This document shows, piece by piece, positions 1 to 8,757 of a stretch of DNA of 64,000 nt. Position 1 is the first letter of the stretch; every line of letters begins with the position of its first letter. The notes under the pieces were generated by a model. That model did no database searches, had not been told where the DNA came from, and worked only from the letters and a program-made list of their open reading frames with translations. The translations under genes were made by a program, and so were the position numbers. Source of the DNA: Candidatus Scalindua japonica (GTDB lineage: Bacteria > Planctomycetota > Brocadiia > Brocadiales > Scalinduaceae); NCBI RefSeq assembly GCF_002443295.1, contig NZ_BAOS01000001.1:62001-126000 (forward strand), in the 5' to 3' direction.

Positions 1-1
1 A

Positions 2-445
2 GATGCAATAGATTCAGATTTCCAGGAACGTATGAAACCCTCCCTGGCTTATTGTTCAGAGGTAGGAAATGGATATTCCGCATCACTATTTCTGGCATTA
101 TGCGGCTTAATTGACTATGGAAGTTTTCACAACCCGAAACGAGTAGGACTTTTTTCCTATGGTTCAGGCTGCTGTTCTGAATTTTATAGCGGTGTCATAA
201 CAGAAAGATCTCAAGAGAAATTAAATGAAATGAAAATTACACAAGCCCTGGAAAATCGCTACGAGCTGGACATGGCACAATATGAAAAAATTCTGGATTT
301 GAATATGGAGTGGATGTTTGGGGTTAAGGATAAGGTTGTAGATGTTTCTGAATTTTCTGATTTTTATGAAAGTCAGATTGAAGGAAAAGGCTTGCTTGTT
401 TTGAAAAAGGTAAAGAACTATCATCGAGAATATTGTTTAAGTTAA
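2..445 (+). CDS. pksG: HMG-CoA synthase-like beta-branching enzyme (partial, C-terminal part)
   Basis: The frame is open from base 2 through the window edge to the stop at 443-445, so the gene begins upstream and only its last 147 codons are seen. The segment with KPSLAYCSEVGNGYSASLF followed by a GLFSYGSGCCSEFYSG block is the C-terminal signature of HMG-CoA synthases, in the PksG version found in trans-AT PKS clusters. Such enzymes add an acetyl-derived carbanion from a donor ACP to the beta-keto group of an ACP-bound chain, the first step of beta-branching. The catalytic Cys of the N-terminal half lies outside the window. An AcpK-like donor ACP at 56645-56890 and an enoyl-CoA hydratase remnant directly downstream (same frame, 6 nt after the stop) belong to the same pathway. 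Family assignment is firm; function in this pathway is inferred. Confidence 0.87.
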   Translation, partial: DAIDSDFQERMKPSLAYCSEVGNGYSASLFLALCGLIDYGSFHNPKRVGLFSYGSGCCSEFYSGVITERSQEKLNEMKITQALENRYELDMAQYEKILDLNMEWMFGVKDKVVDVSEFSDFYESQIEGKGLLVLKKVKNYHREYCLS

Positions 446-451
446 CGTTTA

Positions 452-640
452 ATGCAGCATGCCGTACAACTAAGTTATCCAGAAAAACATATTGCAGTTA
501 TAAAACTTTTAAAGAAAAAAATGTCTAAGAAATTTCGGCAGCAACTTTCTGGCGCTTTTGAAGAAGAGACCGCAATGCATAAGATAAGCTTTGCCAAGCC
601 AGGTATACGAGAACGGATTGAGGAGCTGTTTGGCAAATAG
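452..640 (+). pseudogene. Enoyl-CoA hydratase (ECH2/PksI-like) C-terminal remnant
   Basis: This is an ORF of 62 codons whose residues from about 14 to 62 resemble the tail of PksI-type enoyl-CoA hydratases: a stretch ending EEETAMHKISFAKPGIRERI followed by ELFGK. The usual length is about 250 residues, so the crotonase core with the oxyanion hole and catalytic residues is absent. It starts 6 nt after the HMG-CoA synthase stop, in the same frame. The simplest reading is an internal deletion that removed most of an ECH gene standing between the HMG-CoA synthase gene and PKS A. PksI-like enzymes decarboxylate the dehydrated HMG-type intermediate in beta-branching, so beta-branching here would need another ECH encoded elsewhere. 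A misassembly is possible. It could be translated, but would not be an active hydratase. Confidence 0.6.
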
Positions 641-693
641 GGTGGATTCAAATTCTTCATTATTAGATTATTATTTTAATTTAAAAAGAGAAT

Positions 694-1470
694 ATGCGGA
701 ATCACAAGAGATTTAAGCCCGAATATAATGACTCGGATATTGCTATTATAGGGATGGCTTGCAGATTTGCTGAATCTCAAACTCCAGATGAATTCTGGCA
801 GAGTTTAACGACTGGGAAAGATTTAATTTGTGAAATACCACCAGACCGATGGGATTATCATTCCTGGTTTGACCCATCCCCACAAACCCCTGGAAAAACC
901 TATTCTAAATGGGGAAGTTTTATAAAAGATATAGATAAATTCGACCCTTCATTTTTTAATATGTCACCTCTTGAAGCTGAATTGATGGACCCTCAACTGA
1001 GATTGCTCCTTTCAGTTTTATATGAAACAGTAGAAGATGCTGGTTATGCCCGGAATATCTGGGGTACTAAAACAGGCATGTTTGTGGGCGCCTGGACCCA
1101 TGAATACCGAGATCAAATTATCAAGTCGATCAAGGGGAATAATTTATATAAAGAACTGGGGAACCACGCGTCAATGCTTGCTAACAGGCCATCTTATTTT
1201 TTTGATCTGAGAGGCCCCAGCCTCTCTGTTGATACCGCCTGTTCTTCATCACTGGTAGCATTGCACCTGGCTTGTAAATCATTACATCATGGCGAATGTG
1301 ATATGGCTTTTGTGGGTAGTGCTAACCTGCTTCTGAGCCCCTTACATTACCTTTGGCTTTGTGAGTTGGGAGTACTTTCACCAACAGGCAGGTGTCATAT
1401 CTGGCTTGTAAATCATTACATCATGGCGAATGTGATATGGCTTTTGTGGGTAGTGCTAACCTGCTTCTGA
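694..1470 (+). CDS. PKS A fragment 1: N-terminal part of ketosynthase KS1 (frameshifted)
   Basis: This is the start of a trans-AT PKS gene. A ketosynthase begins at about residue 13 (DIAIIGMACRF) and shows the active-site TACSSSL with the nucleophilic Cys near nt 1240. After GRCH the frame is lost because a 133-bp block (1267-1399) is repeated at 1401-1533. The 134-nt offset is not a multiple of 3, so the last about 24 codons are out-of-frame sequence ending at a TGA. If one copy is removed, the frame runs straight into the next ORF (GRCH then TLGADADGYVPGEG). As written the fragment is a non-functional half-KS without the HGTGT and NIGH histidines. The ATG at 694 is preceded by an A-rich AAAGAGA that could serve as a weak ribosome binding site. 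Confidence 0.75.
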   Translation: MRNHKRFKPEYNDSDIAIIGMACRFAESQTPDEFWQSLTTGKDLICEIPPDRWDYHSWFDPSPQTPGKTYSKWGSFIKDIDKFDPSFFNMSPLEAELMDPQLRLLLSVLYETVEDAGYARNIWGTKTGMFVGAWTHEYRDQIIKSIKGNNLYKELGNHASMLANRPSYFFDLRGPSLSVDTACSSSLVALHLACKSLHHGECDMAFVGSANLLLSPLHYLWLCELGVLSPTGRCHIWLVNHYIMANVIWLLWVVLTCF

Positions 1471-1533
1471 GCCCCTTACATTACCTTTGGCTTTGTGAGT
1501 TGGGAGTACTTTCACCAACAGGCAGGTGTCATA
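1267..1533 (+). repeat. 134-bp tandem duplication inside KS1
   Basis: Bases 1267-1399 are repeated exactly at 1401-1533, with one extra T at 1400. The period is 134 bp, which is not a multiple of three, so the KS1 frame is broken after the first copy. Deleting one unit restores a normal KS. Confidence 0.95.
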
Positions 1534-4500
1534 CTCTGGGTGCAGATGCAGATGGTTATGTTCCTGGAGAAGGGGTGGCTTCTCTTCTGTTAAAACCCTT
1601 ACAGAAAGCAATTCAAGATAATGATAATATCCATGCTGTTATTAAGGGGACGTCTGTAAATCATGGAGGTCGTGCAGGAAGCCCTACCGCTCCGCGTACG
1701 AAACAACAAACAGAAGTTTTTGTAAATGCCTGGAAAGCTGCAAATATTAACCCTGAAAATATCACATATTTAGAGGCCCATGGTACGGGAACAGAAGTTG
1801 GGGACCAGGTCGAGGTTAAGGCATTGAGAAATGCGTTTAAGCAATTTACGAAAAAAACGGGTTTTTGCTGTATTGGATCCGCAAAGGCACATATAGGGCA
1901 TACGGAGGGAGCTGCTGGGATCACAGGTGTAATGAAGGCGATTCTTTCCTTGAAAAACAGAACTATTCCGGCTATGCCCAATTTTGAGAATCTTAATCCT
2001 TCAATTAAGTTAGATGATTCTCCTTTCTTTATTAACAGTAACAGGAAACCACAGAAATGGGAAGATGGGGATGGCAATCCACTTTTCGTCGGCATAAATT
2101 CATTTGGTGTGGGAGGCGCTTATGCCCACGTAGTGCTTGAAGAATTTAAAATGAATGGGGCAGAGATCACCTGTAATAACATTGATTCTGATAAAGATGA
2201 AATAATACTTTTTTCTGCAAAGACTGAGGAGCAGTTGAAGAATTCTGCAAAACGTTTCAAAAATTATATAGAGGAAACTATTCGTTCTGATAATACCAAT
2301 TTGCGGGACATTGCATATACATTGCAGGTGGGAAGAGAATTTTTTCAGGAACGGCTGGCAGTTATTGTTAAATCCAAGGATGAACTGGTCCGGAAGTTAG
2401 GTGGTTTTTTAGATAACAAAGAAGGAGTTGTCGGCTTATTAAGAGGGAATAGTAGAAAGAATAAAGATCTGAATACACATTCTTCTGCTGAACAGGAAAG
2501 CTCTGTTATAACGTCAATGCAGACAGGACAATTAATTGAGGTTGCAAATTTATGGGTTAATGGATTGCGGATCAATTGGCAAGAGATATATAAAAATGAT
2601 GTTGGTCAGCGTATTTCACTTCCGACTTATCCATTTGCAAAGGAACGATGCTGGGCTTCATCTTCGGAGGTTACGGGAGAGACGTCAGCGAGTGAAGGAA
2701 TTGCCAGGCTGCATCCTTTAATTGATAGTAATGTGTCAACATTAGAGGAGCAGAAATTTAGAAAAACGTTACATGGTAATGAATTTTATCTTAAAGATCA
2801 TATTGTGATGAATTACCGTGTTTTGCCGGGGATTGCTTATCTGGAGATGGTCAGGGCTGCGGGAAGAATTGCGAAGGGCATTCAGGTCAAATTGATCAGA
2901 AACATTATCTGGGCCAGTCCAATATCAGTGAAAGAGAAGAGGGAAGATGTTTATATAGGGTTGTATCCAAATAAAGATACTGTTGGATATGAAGTCAGTA
3001 CTAATGGAGGAGGAGAAAAAGTAATACACTCACAGGGAGGTATTATTTATGAGACAGAGGATGACAGACAAACAAATTCTCAGGTTGGTAAATTAGAGTT
3101 TGATATTGATGAGATAAAGGCTAGATGCCCTGAAATAAAGAAAAAGGAAGAAATCTATGCATTGTTCAAGTCCAAGGGGATAAGGTATGGGCCAGGCTTT
3201 ATATGCATAGAAGAGATACATGGTAATGGGAGGGAGGCTCTCTCCAGAATATGTCTGCCGGAGGAAGTTAGTGGGGGTTTTAAAGATTACGTACTACATC
3301 CCTCAGTTATGGATGGTGCATTTCAGACAGCAATAAGTATTGCTGAAGATGTGCAGACATTGCAAAAAGATTTATATCTACCGTTTGCCCTGGGTGAGTT
3401 AAACATTAAAAGATCATTAACTGAGAACTGTTATGCCTATGTTACTTCAGTAAAGGGGAATATTAGAGGCAACACCGGGATAAAGAAATTTAATATCAGC
3501 ATTATAGATGAAGATGGTAATGTTTTGGTACAGATGAAGGATTTTTCGGTCAGGGCTTTAAGGCGCGGGGATGGGTATAGATCTGGTGAGAGAAGCAGTG
3601 CCTTTCGCGATAGTTTATATTTCCACCCTGCATGGGACATGGTTAACCTGGAAGGGACAACCGATAAGGATGGAACAGGGACAATTCTTATTTTTGATCA
3701 GGGTGAGGAGGTTTTTTATAAAAAGAAAGAAAAGAGTTGTGGGTTAGAAAATGCTGAAGAAGTAATCCATGTAATACCAGGGCTTGAGTATAGAGAACTT
3801 TCTAAAAACGTATATCAAATAAATCCTGAAGTACAGACAGATTACGAGCGCTTATTGGAAGACTTGAACCAGAAAAAACTACGACCGATTCATATTTTGC
3901 ATGTATGGAATTATCTGCAGGAAATTAATGCACTGATACAGAGAGGAGATTTTGAGAAGTGCCTTAAAAGGGGTATATATTCAATTTTTTATCTTAGCAA
4001 GGCGATAATGAGGTTTCAGTCCAATGAAAAAATAAAACTGCTGTACCTATTCCATAATTCAAAAAAAGTAATTTCGCCTCAAGATGTTGCCGTAGCGGGG
4101 CTTGCCAGATCGATAAAATTAGAGAATCCTGTGTATGACTATAAAACTGTTGAATTAGATCGAGGTGAATTAGATGCCGGGGTTTTGCGCATAGCAATGA
4201 AGGAACTACTATCAACGAGTAATAAAGACCAGACGGAGATCAGGTATGAGGGGAATAGACGATTTGTCCGGAGGGTAGTTGCGCTGGATATTGGTAAGGG
4301 CAGGTCGTATAATGGAGAGATGCAGGTTTCATTAAAGCAGAATGGTGTATATTTAATAACCGGTGGAACTGGAGGCCTTGGCCTGATATTCGCCAGATAT
4401 TTAAGCAGTAGATATAACGCCAGGCTGGTGTTAACGGGAAGAAGAGAACTGAGTGAAAGGCAGTGTAAAAGAATCAGGGAGGTAGAGGAGTCAGGAGGAG

Positions 4501-5054
4501 AAGTACTATATATACAAGCGGATGTATGTAAACTTAGTGATATGGAACGAGTGGTTACGAGGACGAAGGACAGATTTCAGAGGATAGATGGTGTAATTCA
4601 TAGTGCTGGAGTAATAAAGGATAGTTTTATTCTGAAGAAAGACAGTCTTTCGTTTGAAGAGGTTCTTTCGCCTAAGGTTTATGGTTTGATAAATCTCGAT
4701 TGGGTGACGAGGAATGAGAATTTGACCTTTTTTGTGATGTTTTCTTCAATTGTTTCGGTGATAGGTAATATTGGCCAGAGTGACTATGCGAGTGGGAATC
4801 GGTTTATGGATAGTTATGCCGGATTAAGAGAGGTATTGAGGGAGGCCGGGAAGAGAAACGGGATTAGCGTGTCGATAAATTGGCCGTTGTGGAAAGAGGG
4901 TGGAATGACACTCAATGAGGAGACAGAAAGGTCTTTACTGAATAAATCAGGGATGAGAGCTTTGAATACAGAGGAGGGGATAAAGGCTTTTGAGATGGCG
5001 TTGGTAACCGGTGAGCATCAATTTGTTGTTATAGATGGCGATAAAAAAAGGTAA
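1392..5054 (+). CDS. PKS A fragment 2: rest of KS1, DH, KR (trans-AT type)
   Basis: This continues the gene begun at 694. The apparent GTG start at 1392 lies inside the tandem duplication and is not a true start. Order: KS1 C-terminal half with EAHGTGT and the HIGHTEGAAG histidine, to about nt 2145; the post-KS linker ending LPTYPFAKERCW (about 2655); a dehydratase (about 2709-3570) with catalytic His in DHIVMNYRVLPG (the usual Gly of HxxxGxxxxP is Asn) and Asp in HPSVMDGAFQ; then a ketoreductase (about 3600-5040) with TGGTGGLG and the YASGN active-site region. There is no AT domain between KS and DH, as expected of trans-AT PKS. It stops at 5052-5054 after an A7 run. Adding one base restores KVNRLLHINQ, the segment that leads into the ACP of the next ORF. 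Fragments 1-3 are therefore one gene in origin. Confidence 0.82.
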   Translation: MSYLACKSLHHGECDMAFVGSANLLLSPLHYLWLCELGVLSPTGRCHTLGADADGYVPGEGVASLLLKPLQKAIQDNDNIHAVIKGTSVNHGGRAGSPTAPRTKQQTEVFVNAWKAANINPENITYLEAHGTGTEVGDQVEVKALRNAFKQFTKKTGFCCIGSAKAHIGHTEGAAGITGVMKAILSLKNRTIPAMPNFENLNPSIKLDDSPFFINSNRKPQKWEDGDGNPLFVGINSFGVGGAYAHVVLEEFKMNGAEITCNNIDSDKDEIILFSAKTEEQLKNSAKRFKNYIEETIRSDNTNLRDIAYTLQVGREFFQERLAVIVKSKDELVRKLGGFLDNKEGVVGLLRGNSRKNKDLNTHSSAEQESSVITSMQTGQLIEVANLWVNGLRINWQEIYKNDVGQRISLPTYPFAKERCWASSSEVTGETSASEGIARLHPLIDSNVSTLEEQKFRKTLHGNEFYLKDHIVMNYRVLPGIAYLEMVRAAGRIAKGIQVKLIRNIIWASPISVKEKREDVYIGLYPNKDTVGYEVSTNGGGEKVIHSQGGIIYETEDDRQTNSQVGKLEFDIDEIKARCPEIKKKEEIYALFKSKGIRYGPGFICIEEIHGNGREALSRICLPEEVSGGFKDYVLHPSVMDGAFQTAISIAEDVQTLQKDLYLPFALGELNIKRSLTENCYAYVTSVKGNIRGNTGIKKFNISIIDEDGNVLVQMKDFSVRALRRGDGYRSGERSSAFRDSLYFHPAWDMVNLEGTTDKDGTGTILIFDQGEEVFYKKKEKSCGLENAEEVIHVIPGLEYRELSKNVYQINPEVQTDYERLLEDLNQKKLRPIHILHVWNYLQEINALIQRGDFEKCLKRGIYSIFYLSKAIMRFQSNEKIKLLYLFHNSKKVISPQDVAVAGLARSIKLENPVYDYKTVELDRGELDAGVLRIAMKELLSTSNKDQTEIRYEGNRRFVRRVVALDIGKGRSYNGEMQVSLKQNGVYLITGGTGGLGLIFARYLSSRYNARLVLTGRRELSERQCKRIREVEESGGEVLYIQADVCKLSDMERVVTRTKDRFQRIDGVIHSAGVIKDSFILKKDSLSFEEVLSPKVYGLINLDWVTRNENLTFFVMFSSIVSVIGNIGQSDYASGNRFMDSYAGLREVLREAGKRNGISVSINWPLWKEGGMTLNEETERSLLNKSGMRALNTEEGIKAFEMALVTGEHQFVVIDGDKKR

Positions 5055-5110
5055 ATAGATTATTACACATTAACCAGAATCAGAGTGATTATGACCCGGG
5101 TTTCAGTATA

Positions 5111-7543
5111 ATGAATGAAGGAACATCTGGTGAGTCGGGAGATGAAACCAGTTTAAACAATCTTGATGAAAAGAGTGATGATAGAAAATTTCAAAGTGAG
5201 CAATTAATTATAAAGGCTGAAAATTATTTAAAGAAGATTCTTGCGAGTGAGATAAAATTGCCTGAAAACAAAATTGATTCACATGAAGATTTTGAAAATT
5301 ATGGAATTAATTCGACGATGGTGATGACGTTAAACAGTATTTTAGAGGGTGATTTTGGATTGTTATCAAAGACGTTATTTTTTGAGTATGGTACAATTCA
5401 CGAATTGGCGAGTTACTTTGTTGCTAATCACTGTGAAAAGTTATGTAAAATTCTAACGATAAATGAGAGAGGATTAAAGACTGCGCTGAATGTTCCGCAA
5501 GATATTGATACTGGTATTGATTCATTAGAAAAAAATCGTTTCATACAAAAATATGTACCAGAATTGTCTTCAGACGTACGTCAGCCTTTTATATTCAAAG
5601 AAGATGATATTGCAATAATAGGAGTGAGCGGCAAATATCCAATGTCGAAAGATTTACATGAGTTTTGGGAAAATCTGGAATCGGGAAGGAATTGTATTAC
5701 TGAGATACCGGAAGAACGATGGGATTATAATGCATATTTTGATTCTAAAAAGGGTAAGAAGGGAAAGAGTTATAATAAGTGGGGAGGCTTTATCCAGGAC
5801 GTTGATAAATTTGATCCGCTGTTTTTTAGAATTACTCCTAGAGACGCTAAGCTCATGGACCCTCAACAGCGATTATTTCTTGAGGTGGTATGGTCAACAA
5901 TTGAAGATGCCGGGTATGATAGTGATAGGATAAGCCATTCGATGGAGAATAGTGGGTTTGGAGACGTTGGGGTGTTTGTTGGTGTGATGTCTGCTGATTA
6001 TCAACATTTTGGTATAGAAGAGAATTTAAAAGGCAATGCATTGGCAACAAATACTTCTTACTGGGATATCGCTAACAGGGTTTCTTATTTTTTCAATTTT
6101 CATGGCCCAAGTATTTCGATTGATACTGCCTGTTCTTCTTCACTTACGGCAATTCATATGGCATGTGAGAGCATAAAAAGGGGTGAATGCAGGGTCGCAG
6201 TAGCGGGAGGAGTGAATTTGTCAATTCATCCCCGTAAATATATCGGGTTGAGCCAATTCAGGTTTATGTCGAGTGATGGGAGATGCCGAAGCTTTGGTGA
6301 GGGAGGGGATGGGTATGTTCCCGGAGAAGGTGTGGGTGCAATAGTATTAAAACCCTTAAGTGATGCTATTGCAGACAGTGACAATATATATGCTGTTATT
6401 AAAGGAACATCAGTTAATCATGGCGGAAAGACGAATGGGTACACTGTCCCGAACCCTAATGCCCATTCAATGTTGATAAATAGAACGCTTGAGAAGGCGA
6501 ATATTAATCCAGAAACATTGAGCTACGTTGAAGCACATGGTACAGGAACGTCTTTAGGTGATCCCATAGAGATTACCGGGTTAAGTAAGGCGTTTAGAAG
6601 ATATACGCAAAATAAACAGTTTTGTCCTATAGGGTCGGTTAAATCAAATATTGGACATTTAGAGGCTGCTGCAGGTATTGCAGCACTCACAAAAGTGTTA
6701 TTACAGATGAAGTATAAGAAGTTAGTTCCCTCGATACATTCGGAAATGTTAAATCCAAATATTCATTTTGATGATTCACCCTTTTTTGTCCAGAGAGAGC
6801 TCTGCGATTGGAATAAACCAGTGATTAATGAAAACGGGAAGATGAATGAATATCCGAGGAGGGCTGGAGTCAGTTCATTTGGGGCAGGTGGAGCAAATGC
6901 ACATATGATAATCGAAGAATATGATGGGGGTTTTCTTCCGGGAAAAGTATCTTATTCCGATGATAAGTCATCGGAAATTATTATTCTTTCAGCTAAAGAT
7001 GAGGAGAGATTAGAAGAATATGTTAAGGTGTTGAAGAATTATTTAATTAGGGTTTTCAAATTAAATGATGAAGGAGATGGACATGTACTTGCAGAAGAAT
7101 ATATACTTAAGAATATTGCTTACACACTTCAGATCGGGAGAAAGGCCTTTGAATATCGCCTGGCGATAATTGTAAAAACCAGAGAAGAGTTATTAATAAA
7201 ATTAAATGAATTTCTTAACAAAAAGGCTGACATTAAAGATCTATTTACCGGAAGTGTTGAATCTGCTGAAAATAGCATGACAGCAAAAGTGCAAACTGCA
7301 GAAGAACAAGAATTAGTTAAATATTTATTTAATAATAAAAAGGCTTCCAGCATTGCTTCCTCCTGGGTAGGTGGATCTGAAATCAATTGGGAGGGATTGT
7401 ATAAAGATCGTGATTGTAAACGGGTCTCTCTTCCTACGTATCCATTTGCCCGTGAGAGCTATTGGATGCATGCTGATTTTGCTGCAAATCCTTTAACATC
7501 ATTATCAGGCAAAGATGAGGTGTCTTCAGTATTAAGAAGGTAG
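5111..7543 (+). CDS. PKS A fragment 3: ACP, KS2 (trans-AT type)
   Basis: This is the continuation of PKS A after the A7 frameshift. The ATG at 5111 is an internal codon of the ancestral frame, but it could act as a real re-start. An ACP comes first (about 5190-5440) with the phosphopantetheine Ser in YGINSTMVM. Next is a complete KS2 (about 5600-6930) with TACSSSL, EAHGTGT and NIGHLEAAAG. The post-KS linker ends in LPTYPFARESYW (about 7465). The protein then ends without an ACP for KS2. A separate ACP gene follows 46 nt later and could complete the module in trans. The KS2 sequence GGKTNGYTVPNPNAH groups it with KS5 and KS7 of this cluster. I see no docking helix pair at this C-terminus, unlike PKS B and C. 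Confidence 0.85.
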   Translation: MNEGTSGESGDETSLNNLDEKSDDRKFQSEQLIIKAENYLKKILASEIKLPENKIDSHEDFENYGINSTMVMTLNSILEGDFGLLSKTLFFEYGTIHELASYFVANHCEKLCKILTINERGLKTALNVPQDIDTGIDSLEKNRFIQKYVPELSSDVRQPFIFKEDDIAIIGVSGKYPMSKDLHEFWENLESGRNCITEIPEERWDYNAYFDSKKGKKGKSYNKWGGFIQDVDKFDPLFFRITPRDAKLMDPQQRLFLEVVWSTIEDAGYDSDRISHSMENSGFGDVGVFVGVMSADYQHFGIEENLKGNALATNTSYWDIANRVSYFFNFHGPSISIDTACSSSLTAIHMACESIKRGECRVAVAGGVNLSIHPRKYIGLSQFRFMSSDGRCRSFGEGGDGYVPGEGVGAIVLKPLSDAIADSDNIYAVIKGTSVNHGGKTNGYTVPNPNAHSMLINRTLEKANINPETLSYVEAHGTGTSLGDPIEITGLSKAFRRYTQNKQFCPIGSVKSNIGHLEAAAGIAALTKVLLQMKYKKLVPSIHSEMLNPNIHFDDSPFFVQRELCDWNKPVINENGKMNEYPRRAGVSSFGAGGANAHMIIEEYDGGFLPGKVSYSDDKSSEIIILSAKDEERLEEYVKVLKNYLIRVFKLNDEGDGHVLAEEYILKNIAYTLQIGRKAFEYRLAIIVKTREELLIKLNEFLNKKADIKDLFTGSVESAENSMTAKVQTAEEQELVKYLFNNKKASSIASSWVGGSEINWEGLYKDRDCKRVSLPTYPFARESYWMHADFAANPLTSLSGKDEVSSVLRR

Positions 7544-7589
7544 ATCACAGGAAAATTTTTTAAGACTAATTGAGGGAAATGGAAAGTAA

Positions 7590-7844
7590 ATGGTAAATGA
7601 TGAGCAAATATCAAAAGAAATCAGGTCTATAATTTGTGAGATCACAGAATTACCTGACGAGAAGTTAAAAGGCCATCTTAAGTTTGTTGATGATCTGGGG
7701 ATAGAATCTATAATGGCCGTCGAAATACTGGCCTCTTTAGAAAACAAATTCAATACACCAATCCCTGAGGAAAGACTCATGGAGATCGCAACTTTAGATC
7801 AAACAGTAATGTTGATTAAAGATTTATTAAGTAATCAGGAATAG
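7590..7844 (+). CDS. Free-standing acyl carrier protein
   Basis: This is an 84-residue acyl carrier protein with the four-helix ACP pattern. The phosphopantetheine attachment Ser40 lies in DDLGIESIMAVEIL. It is preceded by a purine-rich GAGGGAAATGGAAAG region. It lies 46 nt after the C-terminal KS2 of PKS A and 19 nt before the dehydratase activator gene, so it is probably co-transcribed with both. Two roles fit: supplying the missing ACP of the KS2 module, or carrying the acyl substrate of the archerase encoded next to it. It differs from the AcpK-like donor ACP at 56645-56890, which has GANSIDR at the active site. ACP identity is firm; its partner is inferred from position only. Confidence 0.88.
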   Translation: MVNDEQISKEIRSIICEITELPDEKLKGHLKFVDDLGIESIMAVEILASLENKFNTPIPEERLMEIATLDQTVMLIKDLLSNQE

Positions 7845-7863
7845 AGATATAGGAAAGTAGTGT

Positions 7864-8757
7864 ATGAATTATTATTTAGGAATTGATATAGGATCGGCTA
7901 CGACGGATGTTGTTTTGGTGAATGAGGAAAAAACAATCGTTGATTTTGGTGTTATACGAACATCACCAATACATAAGGAGAATGCTACCAGGTTAACCGA
8001 GACAATATTAAAGAAAAACAGACTCAGTCTTAAAGATATCCGCTATTCTATAGCAACAGGCTATGGTAGATATAATGTTCCATTTGTCAGTGAAGCAGTT
8101 ACAGAAATTACCTGTCATGCAAAAGGAATACTTTGCTTTTTTCCTAATGTCAGATCGATTATTGATATTGGAGGACAAGACAGCAAGGTAATTGTCTGTG
8201 ATGAATCAGGAAACGTGAAAAATTTTGCGATGAATGATAAATGTGCGGCAGGTTCAGGAAGGTTCCTGGAAGTTTTAGCCGGTGTAATGAATATCCCTTT
8301 GTCAGAAATGGGTCAGTATTCACTCAAATCTGAAAAAGCCGTTGAAATAAACAGCACCTGCACTGTTTTTGCGGAATCAGAGGTTATTTCTAAACTTGCT
8401 ATGGGAGTACTGCCGGAAGATATCTTGTCCGGTGTTTTTAATACATTAGCGAAGCGTGTTTACGCATTAGGTAAAAGATTTGCTTATCCTGGTGAGATTG
8501 CCTTTAGCGGTGGAGTCGCCAGGAATGTAGGAGTGGCAAAACAGTTTGAGTGTATATTGGAAACCAACCTGAATATAGCTGTCGATCCTGACATTACAGG
8601 CGCTCTGGGTGCAGGATTATACTCTATTGAAAAATATCAGAAAATTAATAATGGAGATAATGAAAAAGTGGGAATGGGTAATAGCGAAGAGTTAAGAAGG
8701 TTTTCTCATGAATTTAACTCAATTTTGGCCAGAAATCCTCTTGGAGCCAATGAGTGA
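7864..8757 (+). CDS. hgdC: 2-hydroxyacyl-CoA dehydratase activator (BcrAD/BadFG/HgdC-type ATPase)
   Basis: This 297-residue protein is of the ASKHA-fold activator ('archerase') family. These dimeric iron-sulfur ATPases use ATP hydrolysis to drive a low-potential electron into a partner dehydratase or benzoyl-CoA reductase. Motifs seen: N-terminal phosphate loop LGIDIGSATTDVV; IDIGGQDSKV around residues 100-109; and the two cysteines that hold the bridging [4Fe-4S] cluster, Cys127 in NDKCAAGSGRFLE and Cys166 in INSTCTVFAESE. All expected ligands are present, so it should be active. Its stop overlaps the start of the next gene by four bases, indicating translational coupling with the dehydratase subunits. 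A role inside a PKS operon is unusual. Here it probably energises the two following subunits rather than taking part in amino-acid fermentation. Confidence 0.92.
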   Translation: MNYYLGIDIGSATTDVVLVNEEKTIVDFGVIRTSPIHKENATRLTETILKKNRLSLKDIRYSIATGYGRYNVPFVSEAVTEITCHAKGILCFFPNVRSIIDIGGQDSKVIVCDESGNVKNFAMNDKCAAGSGRFLEVLAGVMNIPLSEMGQYSLKSEKAVEINSTCTVFAESEVISKLAMGVLPEDILSGVFNTLAKRVYALGKRFAYPGEIAFSGGVARNVGVAKQFECILETNLNIAVDPDITGALGAGLYSIEKYQKINNGDNEKVGMGNSEELRRFSHEFNSILARNPLGANE

